A program made the translations under genes and the position numbers. From positions 1-64,000 of the forward strand of contig JALHQA010000006.1 of NCBI GenBank assembly GCA_022842205.1: a stretch of DNA of 64,000 nucleotides, written 5' to 3'. The notes under the pieces are model-generated. The model was given only the letters and a program-made list of their open reading frames with translations. It had not been told where the DNA came from and made no database searches. This DNA is from Hyphomicrobiales bacterium. Lineage in GTDB: Bacteria > Pseudomonadota > Alphaproteobacteria > Rhizobiales > Methylopilaceae. Every line of letters begins with the position of its first letter. The stretch's first letter is position 1. Shown piece by piece: positions 26,913 through 36,785 of the stretch.

Positions 26913-28319
26913 TTATTTTGTCTTGGGCGGACGGAAGTTGACGATGTCGTCAGCGCGCAGCCAGCCGGGCGAGCCGACCTTAAGCTGGCTCTTGGCGCGC
27001 GCCGCAAGCTGTTTCGCCGTGGTGTAGTCGCCGGAATGAAAATAGGATTGCGCTGACGCGACGTCGGCCTCGGCGTTCATCCCCTTGCGGCCGTATGCCA
27101 CCGCCAGATTGCGATAGGCTTTTGGCGCACTGGGTTCGTAAGCCGTAGCCTGACGGAGCTCGGTGAGAGCCTGGTCGAGCAGCGCATTGTCGCCCGTAGC
27201 TACGAGCGCTTCACCAAGCATCATGCGGATGAGGCCTGACTTCGGCTTGATCGATATGGCGCGGCGCAACGGCTCGACCGCCTGGCGGGGACGGCCGGCT
27301 TCGAGCAGGGACTGGCCTTTCAGCTCCCAGAAGTACGGATTGCCCGGCTGTTCAGCGATCAACGCATCTATTTGTTTCTGTGCGTCGGCGATATTGCCGA
27401 AGCGATAGGCCGAAATCGCACGGGCGTAGCGCGCGGGGAGGGTCGTGTTGCTCGCCGGATATGCCCGCGCGACCGAGTCCGCGCCGCGCATGAAGGCAAT
27501 GATCTTGGCGCGCGCCATTGCGTGGCGATGGATGAAATCCGGCTTGTCGGGCGCGTTGACGCTCGGGCTCGCATTCACAAGGCGTTCCAGCAGCGCGATG
27601 CGCTCCTGCGGCATCGGATGCGTGACGGCATAGGGATCGACGAAGCGCGCGGTAAACATCGACTTGTCGGCGAAGCCCTTGAAGGTCTCGAGCATGCCCT
27701 TGCCGGACTGGCCCGTCTTGGTCAGGTAGCTGACGCCGGCCTGGTCGGCGGCCTGTTCCTGCGCGCGGACATAGGCCAGGAGATCGCGTTGCACGATACT
27801 CTGTGGCGCGGAAACGGCCGCGTTGGCGGCGCCGGCGATGGTGTTACCGCCTGCTCCGGAGGCCGCTGCGCCAGCGACGGCCGCCGCGCCCAGCAGCATG
27901 GCGATGATGGCGCGCGTTCCGGCCGCATCCATCTTCTCGCGCAACGCCGACAGATGGCCGCCCGCGATGTGGCCCGTCTCATGCGCAAGAACGCCGATCA
28001 GCATGTTCGGCGTCTTGCTGTCCACGATGGCGCCCAGATTGATGAAAATCTTGCGGCCGTTCGCGACAAATGCGTTGAACGAGAAGTCGTTGATGAGCGT
28101 GATCTGCACCGCCGTCGGATCCAGGCCCGCCGCACGCAGTAACGGACCGGTGTAGTCCCGCATCAGCTCTTCGATTTCGGCATCACGAACAGGTGACAGC
28201 CGGTCCTTGGATTGCGCAGACGCAATCGTCGGCAAGGATGCTGACGCGACCGAAAACGCCGTGGCAAGAGCCGCGGCACGGAACAGACTGGACTTGCGCT
28301 TGGAGTCTAGGAGCGGCAT
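26913..28319 (-). CDS. M48 family periplasmic metalloprotease with TPR domain (BepA-like)
   Basis: A 468-residue exported protein. The signal peptide ends near residue 36 (TIASAQS). The zinc site is HETGH at residues 113-117, and the third ligand is the Glu of QEQAADQAG. The C-terminal part from about residue 330 is tetratricopeptide-like (AYRFGNIADAQKQIDALI). This is the BepA/YfgC architecture, which in E. coli clears misfolded LptD and BAM substrates. It sits 30 bases upstream of the DsbA-family gene, and both act on envelope protein folding. Confidence 0.9.
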   Translation of the reverse strand: MPLLDSKRKSSLFRAAALATAFSVASASLPTIASAQSKDRLSPVRDAEIEELMRDYTGPLLRAAGLDPTAVQITLINDFSFNAFVANGRKIFINLGAIVDSKTPNMLIGVLAHETGHIAGGHLSALREKMDAAGTRAIIAMLLGAAAVAGAAASGAGGNTIAGAANAAVSAPQSIVQRDLLAYVRAQEQAADQAGVSYLTKTGQSGKGMLETFKGFADKSMFTARFVDPYAVTHPMPQERIALLERLVNASPSVNAPDKPDFIHRHAMARAKIIAFMRGADSVARAYPASNTTLPARYARAISAYRFGNIADAQKQIDALIAEQPGNPYFWELKGQSLLEAGRPRQAVEPLRRAISIKPKSGLIRMMLGEALVATGDNALLDQALTELRQATAYEPSAPKAYRNLAVAYGRKGMNAEADVASAQSYFHSGDYTTAKQLAARAKSQLKVGSPGWLRADDIVNFRPPKTK

Positions 28320-28365
28320 AGCGCGGCGATGCACGAGAACAATGGCGCAAAAGGGGCACGGGCGC

Positions 28366-29550
28366 GTGACTGACAGGGAATACCGCGCCCGGCGACTTAT
28401 CCATGCCCGGAGGGCCGATGTCGAGCCGTTCATCGCCATGGATGTGCTCTCTGCAGCGCGAAAGCTGGAAGCGCAGGGGCGGTCCATTGTTCATATGGAG
28501 ATCGGGGAACCGAGCTTTCCCGCGCCCCAGGCGGCGCGCGATGCCGCGGCTGAAGCGCTGAAGGGCGGGTTGATCGGTTACACCGAGGCGCTTGGGCTTC
28601 CCGCGCTCCGCAGCCGCATCGCACGCCATTATCGGGACGTCTACGGACTGGACATCTCCCCGGCGCGCATCGCCGTGACGACCGGCTCGTCCGGCGGGTT
28701 CCTGCTGGCCTTTCTCACGCTGTTCAACCCGGGCGACCGGGTCGGCATCGCTTCTCCGGGTTATCCGCCCTACAGAACCTTCCTCACGGCTCTTGGGCTC
28801 GAACCTGTCGAGATCGATCTCGACGCCGAAAGCCGTTGGGCGCTGGATGCGGACGCGATCGAGAAGACCCACAGCAAGACGCCGCTTGCCGGCTTGCTGA
28901 TCGCAAGTCCCGCCAACCCGACCGGAACAATCATCACGCCTGAAGCTCTCAAGGGCTTGTGCGCGACGTGCGACGCGCTCGGCATCAGGCTGGTGTCCGA
29001 CGAGATCTACCACGGTCTGACCTATGGAGCTGAGGCCGAGACCGCGCTGCGGTTCGATGGCCGTGCGGTCGTGGTCAACAGCTTCTCGAAATATTGGTGC
29101 ATGACGGGCTGGCGCATTGGCTGGCTGGTCGTCCCCGAAGAGCTTGAAAGGCCCGTCGAGCGGCTGGCGCAGAATCTTTTCATCTCGGCGCCCAAGCTCT
29201 CGCAAGTCGCCGCCATTGCTGCCCTGGATGCGAAGGAAGAGCTCGAGAATGTGCGTGCCGTCTATGCTCGCAATCGCGCGCGCCTGCTGAACGAGCTGCC
29301 AAAGGCGGGTATGGACAGTTTTCTTCCCGCCGACGGAGCGTTCTATCTTTATGCCGATGTCGGGCGCTTCACGAACGACAGCGTGGCGTTTGCCCGCGCC
29401 ATGCTTGAAGAAGGAGGCGTCGCCGCAACGCCCGGGCTCGATTTCGATCGGGGAAACGGAAACCGGTTTCTGAGGTTCTCTTTTGCCGGTTCGGAAAGCG
29501 AGAGTGTGGAAGCGATTTCGCGGATCGCCAACTGGCTAAGCCGCCGCTAG
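28366..29550 (+). CDS. PLP-dependent aminotransferase, class I/II
   Basis: A 394-residue fold-type I aminotransferase. Motifs include HMEIGEPSFPAP, TTGSSGGFLLAF, ASPANPTGTIITPE, VSDEIYHGL and the PLP lysine in VNSFSKYWCMTGWRIGW. The specific amino acid cannot be read; aspartate/tyrosine or alanine type is possible. I prefer GTG at 28366, nine bases after AAGGGG; ATG at 28342 is the alternative. It is divergent from the M48 gene with under 50 bases between starts, so the promoters must overlap coding sequence. Confidence 0.87.
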   Translation: MTDREYRARRLIHARRADVEPFIAMDVLSAARKLEAQGRSIVHMEIGEPSFPAPQAARDAAAEALKGGLIGYTEALGLPALRSRIARHYRDVYGLDISPARIAVTTGSSGGFLLAFLTLFNPGDRVGIASPGYPPYRTFLTALGLEPVEIDLDAESRWALDADAIEKTHSKTPLAGLLIASPANPTGTIITPEALKGLCATCDALGIRLVSDEIYHGLTYGAEAETALRFDGRAVVVNSFSKYWCMTGWRIGWLVVPEELERPVERLAQNLFISAPKLSQVAAIAALDAKEELENVRAVYARNRARLLNELPKAGMDSFLPADGAFYLYADVGRFTNDSVAFARAMLEEGGVAATPGLDFDRGNGNRFLRFSFAGSESESVEAISRIANWLSRR

Positions 29551-29660
29551 AGGGTGTGGCGGCGAAAATACACTTTCGCTCCGCGTCCAGCATCCGGCTT
29601 GAAACCGCATCCTTGCAAAGACACCTGCAGCCTCAGACTGGAGTTCCAACAGGTGTTGAT

Positions 29661-29780
29661 ATGCTTTTGAAGATTGCCACGATGCTTGCGCTGACCGCGA
29701 CTCTCGCGGCCTGCCACCAGACCGACATCGGCCGCAGCGTCGGCTTTCCGTCGCCGCAGGAGCGCAGCGGTCAGCCCTGA
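29661..29780 (+). CDS. Very small lipoprotein, 39 residues
   Basis: ATG at 29661 with AGGTG upstream. The leader LLKIATMLALTATLAAC carries a lipobox LAAC, giving a mature lipopeptide of only about 22 residues (CHQTDIGRSVGFPSPQERSGQP). A strong terminator follows ten bases after the stop, which supports a real, separately ended transcript. Tiny entericidin-like lipoproteins have this layout, but the sequence shows no specific similarity that I can name. Confidence 0.5.
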   Translation: MLLKIATMLALTATLAACHQTDIGRSVGFPSPQERSGQP

Positions 29781-29789
29781 TCCTGCACG

Positions 29790-29830
29790 AAAAACCCGGA
29801 GGCCGCTTCGCGTTCTCCGGGTTTTGTTTT
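29790..29830. terminator. Bidirectional intrinsic terminator
   Basis: AAAACCCGGAG at 29791-29801 and CTCCGGGTTTT at 29815-29825 form an 11-base inverted repeat with A- and T-runs on its two sides. It can end both the small plus-strand lipoprotein transcript and the convergent rne transcript, whose stop is at 29833. Confidence 0.85.
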
Positions 29831-29832
29831 CA

Positions 29833-32409
29833 TCAGCCCTTGAGCTTGTTCCACCAGCCCATGCGTTTCGGGCGGTTCGGGTCGTCCTCGACCGGCGCCG
29901 GCGCGGGGCGCGTTCGCGCCGGACGGGCAGGCGGCGGCTCTTCCGTGACGGGTTCCGGACCGCTATTGGCGGCAATGGGTGCGGGTTCTTGCGCAGCAGC
30001 TGCTTCCGCCTGCCGCGTCGTCGGCGCTTCTTCCTCTTGAATGTCTCCTGGCATCTCGTCGGCGGCGCTTTCGGCCGAGTGGTGCGGAGCTTCCTCTCCA
30101 CGCTCGCCGCGACCGCGATTACGCCGCCCGCCACGCCGTCCGCGGCGTCGCGAGCGCCGGTCGTCGCCGTTGCGTTCGGGCTTGTCGGTCATGATCGCTG
30201 CGGCGGCAGATCCCTCATCCGCTTCAATGACGGCATCATCGCCTGGCGAATGCTCGGCGGACTGTTCATCGCGTCCTTCCCCGCGACCCCCACGGCCACG
30301 CCTGCGCCGACGGCGGCGACGGCGCAAATCATTTTCGCTCTCGGGACCTTCGCTGCTTTCGCCACGCTCCTCATCCGAACGGGCCTCGACGTCGTCCTCC
30401 TCGCCTTCGGCGATGTCGGGTTCGTCCTCCGCTTCGATGACCAGCGGGGGCGACGACGGGGCGAGCGGGGTTCCGGTCGAAGGTTCGCCGCGTGAAATAA
30501 CGCAGTGTTCGCCGACGGCGAGATGCTCGTCGGATGTGAATGTGATCTCGACGCCGAACCTCGTTTCTATGTCGCGAAGATGGCCGCGCTTCTGGTTTAG
30601 TATATAAAGCGCGACCGCGTTCGTCGTACGGACGTTCAGATTGAACCCGGAATTCCGCAGCAGGTTCTCCTCGATCATGCGCAGTACATGCAGCGCCACG
30701 GAGGGAACGGCACGGACGCGGCCGGAACCCGCGCAAACCGGGCAGACTTCGGAGGAGCTTTCGAGAACGCCAGTGCGAATGCGCTGGCGCGACATTTCGA
30801 GAAGGCCGAAGTGGGAAATGCGGCCAACCTGGATGCGCGCGCGGTCGTGCTTGAGGCAGTCCTTCAGCCGTTTTTCGACCGCACGGTTGTTGCGGTTCTC
30901 TTCCATGTCGATGAAGTCGACGACGATGAGACCCGCGAGGTCCCGCAGGCGGAGCTGCCGGGAAACTTCCTCGGCAGCTTCAAGGTTGGTCTTGAGAGCC
31001 GTTTCCTCGATGCTGTGTTCGCGGGTCGCGCGGCCGGAGTTGACGTCGATGGCAACCAGGGCTTCGGTCTGGTTGATGACGATATAGCCGCCGGATTTCA
31101 GCGTAACGACATTCGAGAACATGGCGTCGAGCTGATTGTCGACACCGTATTTCGAGAAGATCGGAACCGCATCGCGGTAGAGCTTCACATTCTTCGCATG
31201 ACTCGGGATGAGCATGCGCATGAAGTCCTTGGCTTCCTTGAACGCGCCTTCACCGGACACCTGAACTTCGTCGATGTCCTTGTTGTAGAGGTCACGGATG
31301 GCGCGCTTGACCAGCGAGCCTTCTTCATGGACGAGCGCCGGCGCGGTCGAGGACAGCGTCTTCTCGCGCACCGTTTCCCACAGACGCAACAGATACTCGA
31401 AGTCGCGCTTCACCTCCGCCTTGGTGCGGTTGGCGCCCGCGGTGCGGAGAATGACGCCCATTCCCTCCGGCACATCGAGATCTTCCGCGATCTCTTTCAT
31501 CTTCTTGCGGTCGGCCGCGTTGGTAACCTTGCGCGAAATGCCGCCGCCGCGCGCGGTGTTCGGCATCAGCACCGAATAGCGACCGGCGAGCGAAAGGTAG
31601 GTCGTGAGGGCCGCGCCCTTTGTGCCGCGCTCTTCCTTGACGGCCTGCACGAGCAGTACCTGGCGGCGCTTGATGACTTCCTGGATCTTGTAATGACGCG
31701 TGCGGCGTGGTTCGCGGCGCTGCGGCATTTCCTCGTCGACGTTGTCATCGGCGCCGACTGATTCAATCTCGTTTTTTGCCTCGTCCGTGACCTCGACGAC
31801 GTCGCCACCCTCCGAGAGGTCGACGCCGGGCTCCGCGGTATCGGAGGCTGCCGCCGCTTCCTCAATGGCCGCGTCGAGCGCATCCTTCTCGGTTTCGCCC
31901 GCTTCGCTGCTCCCGTTGCCGTCCGCCGATTCAAGTTCGTCGGCGCTCTCGGCGTCGTCGGCGTCATCCTCGGATTCGTCAGCCTCAGTCGATACTTCCT
32001 CGCTGACGGTTTCGTCCTTGGCGGCGTCCTTCGCCTTGCCGCGCCCGCGACGGCGGCGGCCCCGGCCGCGTTCCTTCTTCTCGTCCTGCTCCTCGTCGTC
32101 GGCGCGGGCATTGTCGCGCTCTTCTTCCGCGAGGAGCGCCTGCCGGTCGGCAACAGGGATCTGGTAATAGTCCGGGTGAATTTCGCTGAACGCGAGAAAG
32201 CCGTGGCGATTGCCGCCGTATTCGACGAAAGCCGCCTGGAGCGACGGCTCTACGCGCGTGACTTTGGCGAGATAGATATTGCCGCGAAGCTGCTTGCGGT
32301 TCGCGCTCTCGAAATCGAACTCCTCAATGCGGTTCGATCCACTGCGGACGACGACAACCCGGGTCTCCTCGGGATGGGCGGCGTCGATGAGCATCTTGTT
32401 GCTGGCCAT
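29833..32409 (-). CDS. rne: Ribonuclease E
   Basis: An 858-residue RNase E, the degradosome core enzyme for mRNA decay and rRNA/tRNA processing. The S1 domain (residues 40-95 and 240-265) is split by a charged insertion of about 145 residues (97-240), the alphaproteobacterial form. Catalytic Asp455 (VAIDVNSGR) and Asp498 (VVDFIDME) match E. coli Asp303 and Asp346. The zinc link is Cys556 and Cys559 (CPVC). The C-terminal half is disordered, with arginine-rich blocks (RRRRRRRRGRGGRG) for RNA binding and a conserved MGWWNKLKG end. ATG at 32409 follows GAAGG. Confidence 0.96.
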   Translation of the reverse strand: MASNKMLIDAAHPEETRVVVVRSGSNRIEEFDFESANRKQLRGNIYLAKVTRVEPSLQAAFVEYGGNRHGFLAFSEIHPDYYQIPVADRQALLAEEERDNARADDEEQDEKKERGRGRRRRGRGKAKDAAKDETVSEEVSTEADESEDDADDAESADELESADGNGSSEAGETEKDALDAAIEEAAAASDTAEPGVDLSEGGDVVEVTDEAKNEIESVGADDNVDEEMPQRREPRRTRHYKIQEVIKRRQVLLVQAVKEERGTKGAALTTYLSLAGRYSVLMPNTARGGGISRKVTNAADRKKMKEIAEDLDVPEGMGVILRTAGANRTKAEVKRDFEYLLRLWETVREKTLSSTAPALVHEEGSLVKRAIRDLYNKDIDEVQVSGEGAFKEAKDFMRMLIPSHAKNVKLYRDAVPIFSKYGVDNQLDAMFSNVVTLKSGGYIVINQTEALVAIDVNSGRATREHSIEETALKTNLEAAEEVSRQLRLRDLAGLIVVDFIDMEENRNNRAVEKRLKDCLKHDRARIQVGRISHFGLLEMSRQRIRTGVLESSSEVCPVCAGSGRVRAVPSVALHVLRMIEENLLRNSGFNLNVRTTNAVALYILNQKRGHLRDIETRFGVEITFTSDEHLAVGEHCVISRGEPSTGTPLAPSSPPLVIEAEDEPDIAEGEEDDVEARSDEERGESSEGPESENDLRRRRRRRRRGRGGRGEGRDEQSAEHSPGDDAVIEADEGSAAAAIMTDKPERNGDDRRSRRRGRRGGRRNRGRGERGEEAPHHSAESAADEMPGDIQEEEAPTTRQAEAAAAQEPAPIAANSGPEPVTEEPPPARPARTRPAPAPVEDDPNRPKRMGWWNKLKG

Positions 32410-32849
32410 ATGAAACCTTCAATTCTGCGCCAGGCACGGCGGGACGCGGCGGAGCTATCGTCTCCGCCCGGCGTGCGGCCGGCGCTTTCTGCGCGATGAT
32501 GTGGGAATGAGATGTGCAAAAGCATGGCCGGAGAACGGGCCGCGTGCGCGTCAGAATGAGACTGAACGCTCGCCATATCCGTATCCGACTCCAATCCGTT
32601 TGACCCGCCGGAGCGGGAGTAGTGCAGGGCTCGCAGTGCTACGCCGTGCGCGGGGGGAAGGCCTTGCGCCGAACCAGGCCGGGGGTTCCCGGCGGGCTGG
32701 ATGGCGCCTCTGGAAAGGCTGATTCCGTAAACCGCCGCCAAAGCGCACAGAGAGCAGGGCGTCGGTCCATGATCGCGCAGAGAGCTAGGGCTATTGCCCC
32801 GCAATTTACGAGCCGGTTTCCTTCATATAGGAAAAGTGGCCTTTGACAA
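32410..32849 (-). promoter_or_regulatory. Long structured leader and promoter of rne
   Basis: The gap between rne and the amidase holds no convincing gene. On the minus strand a -35 TTGTCA (32849-32844) and -10 TATGAA (32827-32822) with a 16-base spacer would give an rne leader of about 405 bases. The middle can form competing stems: GGCCT 32660-32664 with AGGCC 32676-32680, CCGGG 32679-32683 with CCCGG 32688-32692, and GAACC 32671-32675 with GGTTC 32684-32688. E. coli rne also has a long leader through which RNase E cuts its own mRNA; the same logic is plausible here but not shown. The remainder up to 32994 shows no other feature. Confidence 0.4.
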
Positions 32850-32994
32850 GCGGTTGTATTTTTTACAAAACACCCTCTTGGGTGGAATCGCCAGCTTCTA
32901 CCGTGCTGTGCGGCCGCAAATTGTGATCGGAGCGAGTGCATTTCCGAGGGCTGGGGCCTGTTTCTGCCCGCATAATTGGGTTCTCCTCCCGCCA

Positions 32995-34200
32995 ATGACC
33001 AGATTCGCGCTCATCGCTCTGCTGGCCCTCCTCGGGGCGATTCCGGCTGCCGCGCAGAAGGGCGACCGGCTGATTTCCGCCACTGCCACCCAGCTGGGCG
33101 GGGACAAGAGCCGTACGCGGCTCAGCATCGATCTCAGCGATGTTGCGGAGCCAAGCGTCTTCACGCTTGCCGATCCTTATCGCGTGATCGTCGATTTGCC
33201 GGATGTCGTCTTTGGGGGCGGTGCTCTTCCGCATCAGGCGCGGGGGCTGGTTTCCGCCTACCGCTACGGGCTGATTGCGCCCGGACGTTCGCGTGTCGTG
33301 GTGGATGCCACCGGTCCCGTGGCTGTCGAACAGGTGCGGACGGTCCAGATCGACAAGGGCCGCGTGCGCCTCGTCATCGACCTCGTCCCGGCCACGCGAG
33401 CTGCGTTCCTTCAGAAAATGCAGCGCGACGCGCCGAACGTCGAGCAACTGCCGCCCGCGCCGACGCCGAAACTTTCGTCCGACGCCTCGGACGATCGCCC
33501 CGTCGTGGTGGTGGATCCCGGGCATGGCGGCCTCGACACCGGCGCCATGGGGGCAGGCGGCGAGGAAGAGAAGAACGTTGTCCTCAGATTTGCGACGACG
33601 CTCAACAACCTGCTCCTCGAAAGCGGTCGCTACCGTGTGCTGATGACGCGTGTCGACGACAATTTCGTCAAGCTGGATGACCGGGTGCGGATCGCGCGCG
33701 ATGCCGCCGCTGACCTTTTCATCTCCATCCATGCGGATTCGCTTGCCGATCCGTTCGGGGTGCGCGGCGCGACGGTCTACACGCTTTCCGAGACCGCAAG
33801 CGACGCCGAGGCGGCGAGGCTGGCAGAGAAAGAGAACCGGGCCGACGTCATCGCGGGCGTCGATCTGGCCTCGGAAACCGACGATGTGGCGGATATCCTC
33901 ATCGACCTCGCGCGCCGGGAAACGAAAGTCTTCTCAATGCGTTTCGCCCACAATCTTGTGACCTCGGTCAAACCCGTGATCCGGCTGAACAAGAACCCCA
34001 CGCGCGCGGCCAGTTTCGTCGTGCTCAAGGCGCCCGACGTACCGTCCGTGCTGCTGGAACTCGGCTATATGACCAGCCAGGAAGACCTGAAGCTATTGAC
34101 CTCGCCGGAGTGGCGGGACAAGGCGGCCGCCGCCATGGTCCGGGCCATCGACGGCTTTTTCAGCGCGCGATCCGCGGGAGGTATGCTGCCGCCGGGATAA
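32995..34200 (+). CDS. N-acetylmuramoyl-L-alanine amidase (AMIN plus Amidase_3)
   Basis: A 401-residue periplasmic hydrolase that cleaves the amide bond between MurNAc and the stem peptide, splitting septal peptidoglycan. Signal peptide residues 1-20 (ALIALLALLGAIPAAAQ) are Sec-type. Residues 25-125 are an AMIN domain for envelope localisation, and the catalytic domain starts at VVVVDPGHGGLDTG. Zinc and catalytic residues are His in PGHGG, Glu in GEEEKNV, His in SIHADS and Glu in LLELGYMT. An extra helical block near the middle probably occludes the site until activated, as in AmiB/AmiC. The DipM-like lipoprotein at 57.5 kb is a candidate activator. The start is chosen from the signal peptide; the ribosome site is weak. 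Confidence 0.93.
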   Translation: MTRFALIALLALLGAIPAAAQKGDRLISATATQLGGDKSRTRLSIDLSDVAEPSVFTLADPYRVIVDLPDVVFGGGALPHQARGLVSAYRYGLIAPGRSRVVVDATGPVAVEQVRTVQIDKGRVRLVIDLVPATRAAFLQKMQRDAPNVEQLPPAPTPKLSSDASDDRPVVVVDPGHGGLDTGAMGAGGEEEKNVVLRFATTLNNLLLESGRYRVLMTRVDDNFVKLDDRVRIARDAAADLFISIHADSLADPFGVRGATVYTLSETASDAEAARLAEKENRADVIAGVDLASETDDVADILIDLARRETKVFSMRFAHNLVTSVKPVIRLNKNPTRAASFVVLKAPDVPSVLLELGYMTSQEDLKLLTSPEWRDKAAAAMVRAIDGFFSARSAGGMLPPG

Positions 34201-34302
34201 CCGGACCGCGCCCAACAAAATCCACAAAAGGCTTCCAAGCCCAACACCATCGCCCGGTCTTAACGGCAGGATCCGGCGGCCGCCTCGGGGACATCAGCGT
34301 TC

Positions 34303-36780
34303 ATGCGCCTGCTTCTGCGTTTCTTCGGATTTCTGTTCGCGACGGCGACGGTGCTTGGCCTCGTCGGCGCGGCGGCGGTCGGCGTCTACATCTGGCAGCA
34401 GGCGCAGGATCTGCCCGATCACGCGACGCTCGAGAAATACGAGCCGCCGATCATGACCCGCCTGCATGCCGTCGATGGCAGCCTCATCGCCGAATACGCC
34501 AACGAACGGCGGCTCTTCCTGCCGATCCAGGCCGTGCCGCAGACCATTGTGCAGGCCTTCATGTCGGCCGAGGACAAGAATTTCTACGATCACGGCGGCA
34601 TCGACCTAACGGGTATCGCACGTGCCGTCGTGACGAACCTCGAGAATTTCGGCCGCAATGTCCGCCCGCAGGGCGCCTCGACGATCACCCAGCAGGTTGC
34701 GAAGAACTTCCTCCTGACGAACGAGACGTCCATCGATCGCAAGATCAAGGAAGCGCTGCTGGCAGTGCGGATCGAGCAGACCTTTTCGAAGGACAAGATT
34801 CTTGAGCTGTATCTGAACGAGATTTATCTCGGTCTCGGCAATTACGGCATCGCCGCCGCGGCCCTGAATTATTTCGATAAGTCCGTACACGAGTTGAGTG
34901 TTGCCGAGGCGGCCTATCTCGCGGCGCTGCCGAAGGCGCCGAACAACTATCACCCGTTCCGCTACCCGGATCGCGCGGTGGAGCGCCGCAACTGGGTCAT
35001 CGATCGCATGGCCGATAATGGCTATATCTCGCGCGAGGATGCGGAGAAGGAGAAGGCATCGCCGCTCGGGGTTACCGCTCGCTCATCGCGGGCGCATGTC
35101 TATACCGCGCAATACTACGCGGAAGAAGTGCGCCGCGCGCTTTATGAACGGTATGGCGGCAAGGGCCTCTATGACGGCGGCCTCTCGGTACGTACCGCGC
35201 TGAATCCCGAAATTCAGGAGATGGCCAAGAAGGCGCTGGCGGACGGCCTTGTGAAGTTCGACGAGGCGCGCGGGTGGCGGGGGGCCGTGATGCGCATCGA
35301 CGACCTCGGTGCGGACTGGGGCAAGGCTCTGTCGGAGAAGCAGGCGTTTGGCGACATAGCGTGGAAGCTGGCGGTCGTGGTCTCGACCGAGGGTGACGGT
35401 GTTCAGATCGGTCTGCAGCCCGAGCGCGAGGCGTCCGGCCGCATCAAGGACGAGCGCGTTACAGGCACCATTCCCCCGGAAGGCATGAAATGGGCACGCT
35501 GGGCGAGCGGCGCGACCAAGCCGGAAGGGCAGAAGGGTCCGCTCGGCGTCGGCGACGTCGTGTATGTCGAGCCTCTCAAGGACAAGGACGGCAACGTCAA
35601 AGCCGGCGAATACAAGCTGCGGCAGGTGCCGGAGGTTTCCGGTGCCATCTGCATCATGGATCCGTTTACCGGCCGCGTCCTGGCGATGGTCGGCGGCTTC
35701 TCCTACGACCAGTCGGAATTCAACCGCGCGACGCAGGCGCTGCGTCAGCCGGGTTCGGCGTTCAAGCCGTTCCTGTACGCGGCCGCGCTCGACAATGGCT
35801 ACACGCCGTCCTCTGTCGTGCTCGACGCGCCGATCGAACTTGAGCAGGGCGGCGGGCAGGAAATCTGGCGTCCGGAAAACTATTCCGGCGAGTTCTACGG
35901 TCCGCAAACGTTGCGTTTCGGCATCGAAAAATCGCGTAACGTCATGACGGTCCGTCTGGCGCAGGACATGGGCATGCCGATCGTTTCGGAATATGCGCGC
36001 CGCTTCGGCGTATCCGACAATCTGCCGCCGTTCCTGTCGATGGCGCTCGGGGCGGGCGAAACAACGCTGATGAAAATGGTCGGCGGCTATTCAATGTTCG
36101 CCAATGGCGGCAAGAAGGTCACGCCGTCGCTGATCGACCGGGTTCAAGACCGGTATGGTCACACCATTTACAAGCACGATGAACGCGAATGCGCCGACTG
36201 CAAGGCTGACAGCTGGAGCCACCAGACGCCGCCCGCACTCGTCGACAACCGCGAACAGGTGCTCGATCCGCTGACGGCCTATCAGATTACATCGATGCTC
36301 GAAGGCGTCGTGCTGCGCGGTACGGCTACGGTTCTGCGCCAGGTGGGCAAGCCGATGGCAGGCAAGACCGGCACGACCAACGACTACAAGGATGCATGGT
36401 TCGTAGGGTTTTCGCCCGATCTCGCGGTCGGTGTTTACATCGGTTACGACAAGCCGCGCGGCATGGGCCGCGGCACGACCGGCGGCGAACTGGCGGCTCC
36501 CATCGTCGGTGATTTCATGAAAATGGCACTGGCGGAAAAGCCGTCCGTACCGTTCCGTGTTCCTCCGGGCATCAAGCTTGTCCGGATAAACCCCGTCACG
36601 GGCATGCGTGCGGCACCCGGCGATCAGAAGGTAATTCTCGAGGCTTTCAAGCCGGGCACAGCACCGCCGGATTCATATTCGGTTATCGGCTATTCCGGCA
36701 ATTACGGTAGCGATCCCAACGCTCCTCCCGGCTATGGCGGCGGCGGAACCGTGCGCGGCGGGACTGGCGGCCTCTATTGA
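34303..36780 (+). CDS. mrcA: Penicillin-binding protein 1A
   Basis: An 825-residue bifunctional class A PBP. The membrane anchor is residues 7-30. The glycosyltransferase (GT51) domain has AEDKNFYDHGGID with the catalytic Glu, GASTITQQVAKNF and LGLGNYGI. An OB-like insert lies near residues 320-440. The transpeptidase has the serine motif PGSAFKPF (Ser about 485), SRN in KSRNVMTV, and KTGT about residue 688. The C-terminus is Gly/Tyr/Pro-rich (PGYGGGGTVRGGTGG). It follows the amidase by 102 bases on the same strand, pairing wall synthesis with wall cleavage. Confidence 0.95.
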   Translation: MRLLLRFFGFLFATATVLGLVGAAAVGVYIWQQAQDLPDHATLEKYEPPIMTRLHAVDGSLIAEYANERRLFLPIQAVPQTIVQAFMSAEDKNFYDHGGIDLTGIARAVVTNLENFGRNVRPQGASTITQQVAKNFLLTNETSIDRKIKEALLAVRIEQTFSKDKILELYLNEIYLGLGNYGIAAAALNYFDKSVHELSVAEAAYLAALPKAPNNYHPFRYPDRAVERRNWVIDRMADNGYISREDAEKEKASPLGVTARSSRAHVYTAQYYAEEVRRALYERYGGKGLYDGGLSVRTALNPEIQEMAKKALADGLVKFDEARGWRGAVMRIDDLGADWGKALSEKQAFGDIAWKLAVVVSTEGDGVQIGLQPEREASGRIKDERVTGTIPPEGMKWARWASGATKPEGQKGPLGVGDVVYVEPLKDKDGNVKAGEYKLRQVPEVSGAICIMDPFTGRVLAMVGGFSYDQSEFNRATQALRQPGSAFKPFLYAAALDNGYTPSSVVLDAPIELEQGGGQEIWRPENYSGEFYGPQTLRFGIEKSRNVMTVRLAQDMGMPIVSEYARRFGVSDNLPPFLSMALGAGETTLMKMVGGYSMFANGGKKVTPSLIDRVQDRYGHTIYKHDERECADCKADSWSHQTPPALVDNREQVLDPLTAYQITSMLEGVVLRGTATVLRQVGKPMAGKTGTTNDYKDAWFVGFSPDLAVGVYIGYDKPRGMGRGTTGGELAAPIVGDFMKMALAEKPSVPFRVPPGIKLVRINPVTGMRAAPGDQKVILEAFKPGTAPPDSYSVIGYSGNYGSDPNAPPGYGGGGTVRGGTGGLY

Positions 36781-36785
36781 GGACG

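Noticed and set aside
32843-32871. Plus-strand promoter for the amidase at TTGACA
   Set aside because: No acceptable -10 element lies at 16-18 bases; the same bases better serve the rne promoter on the other strand.
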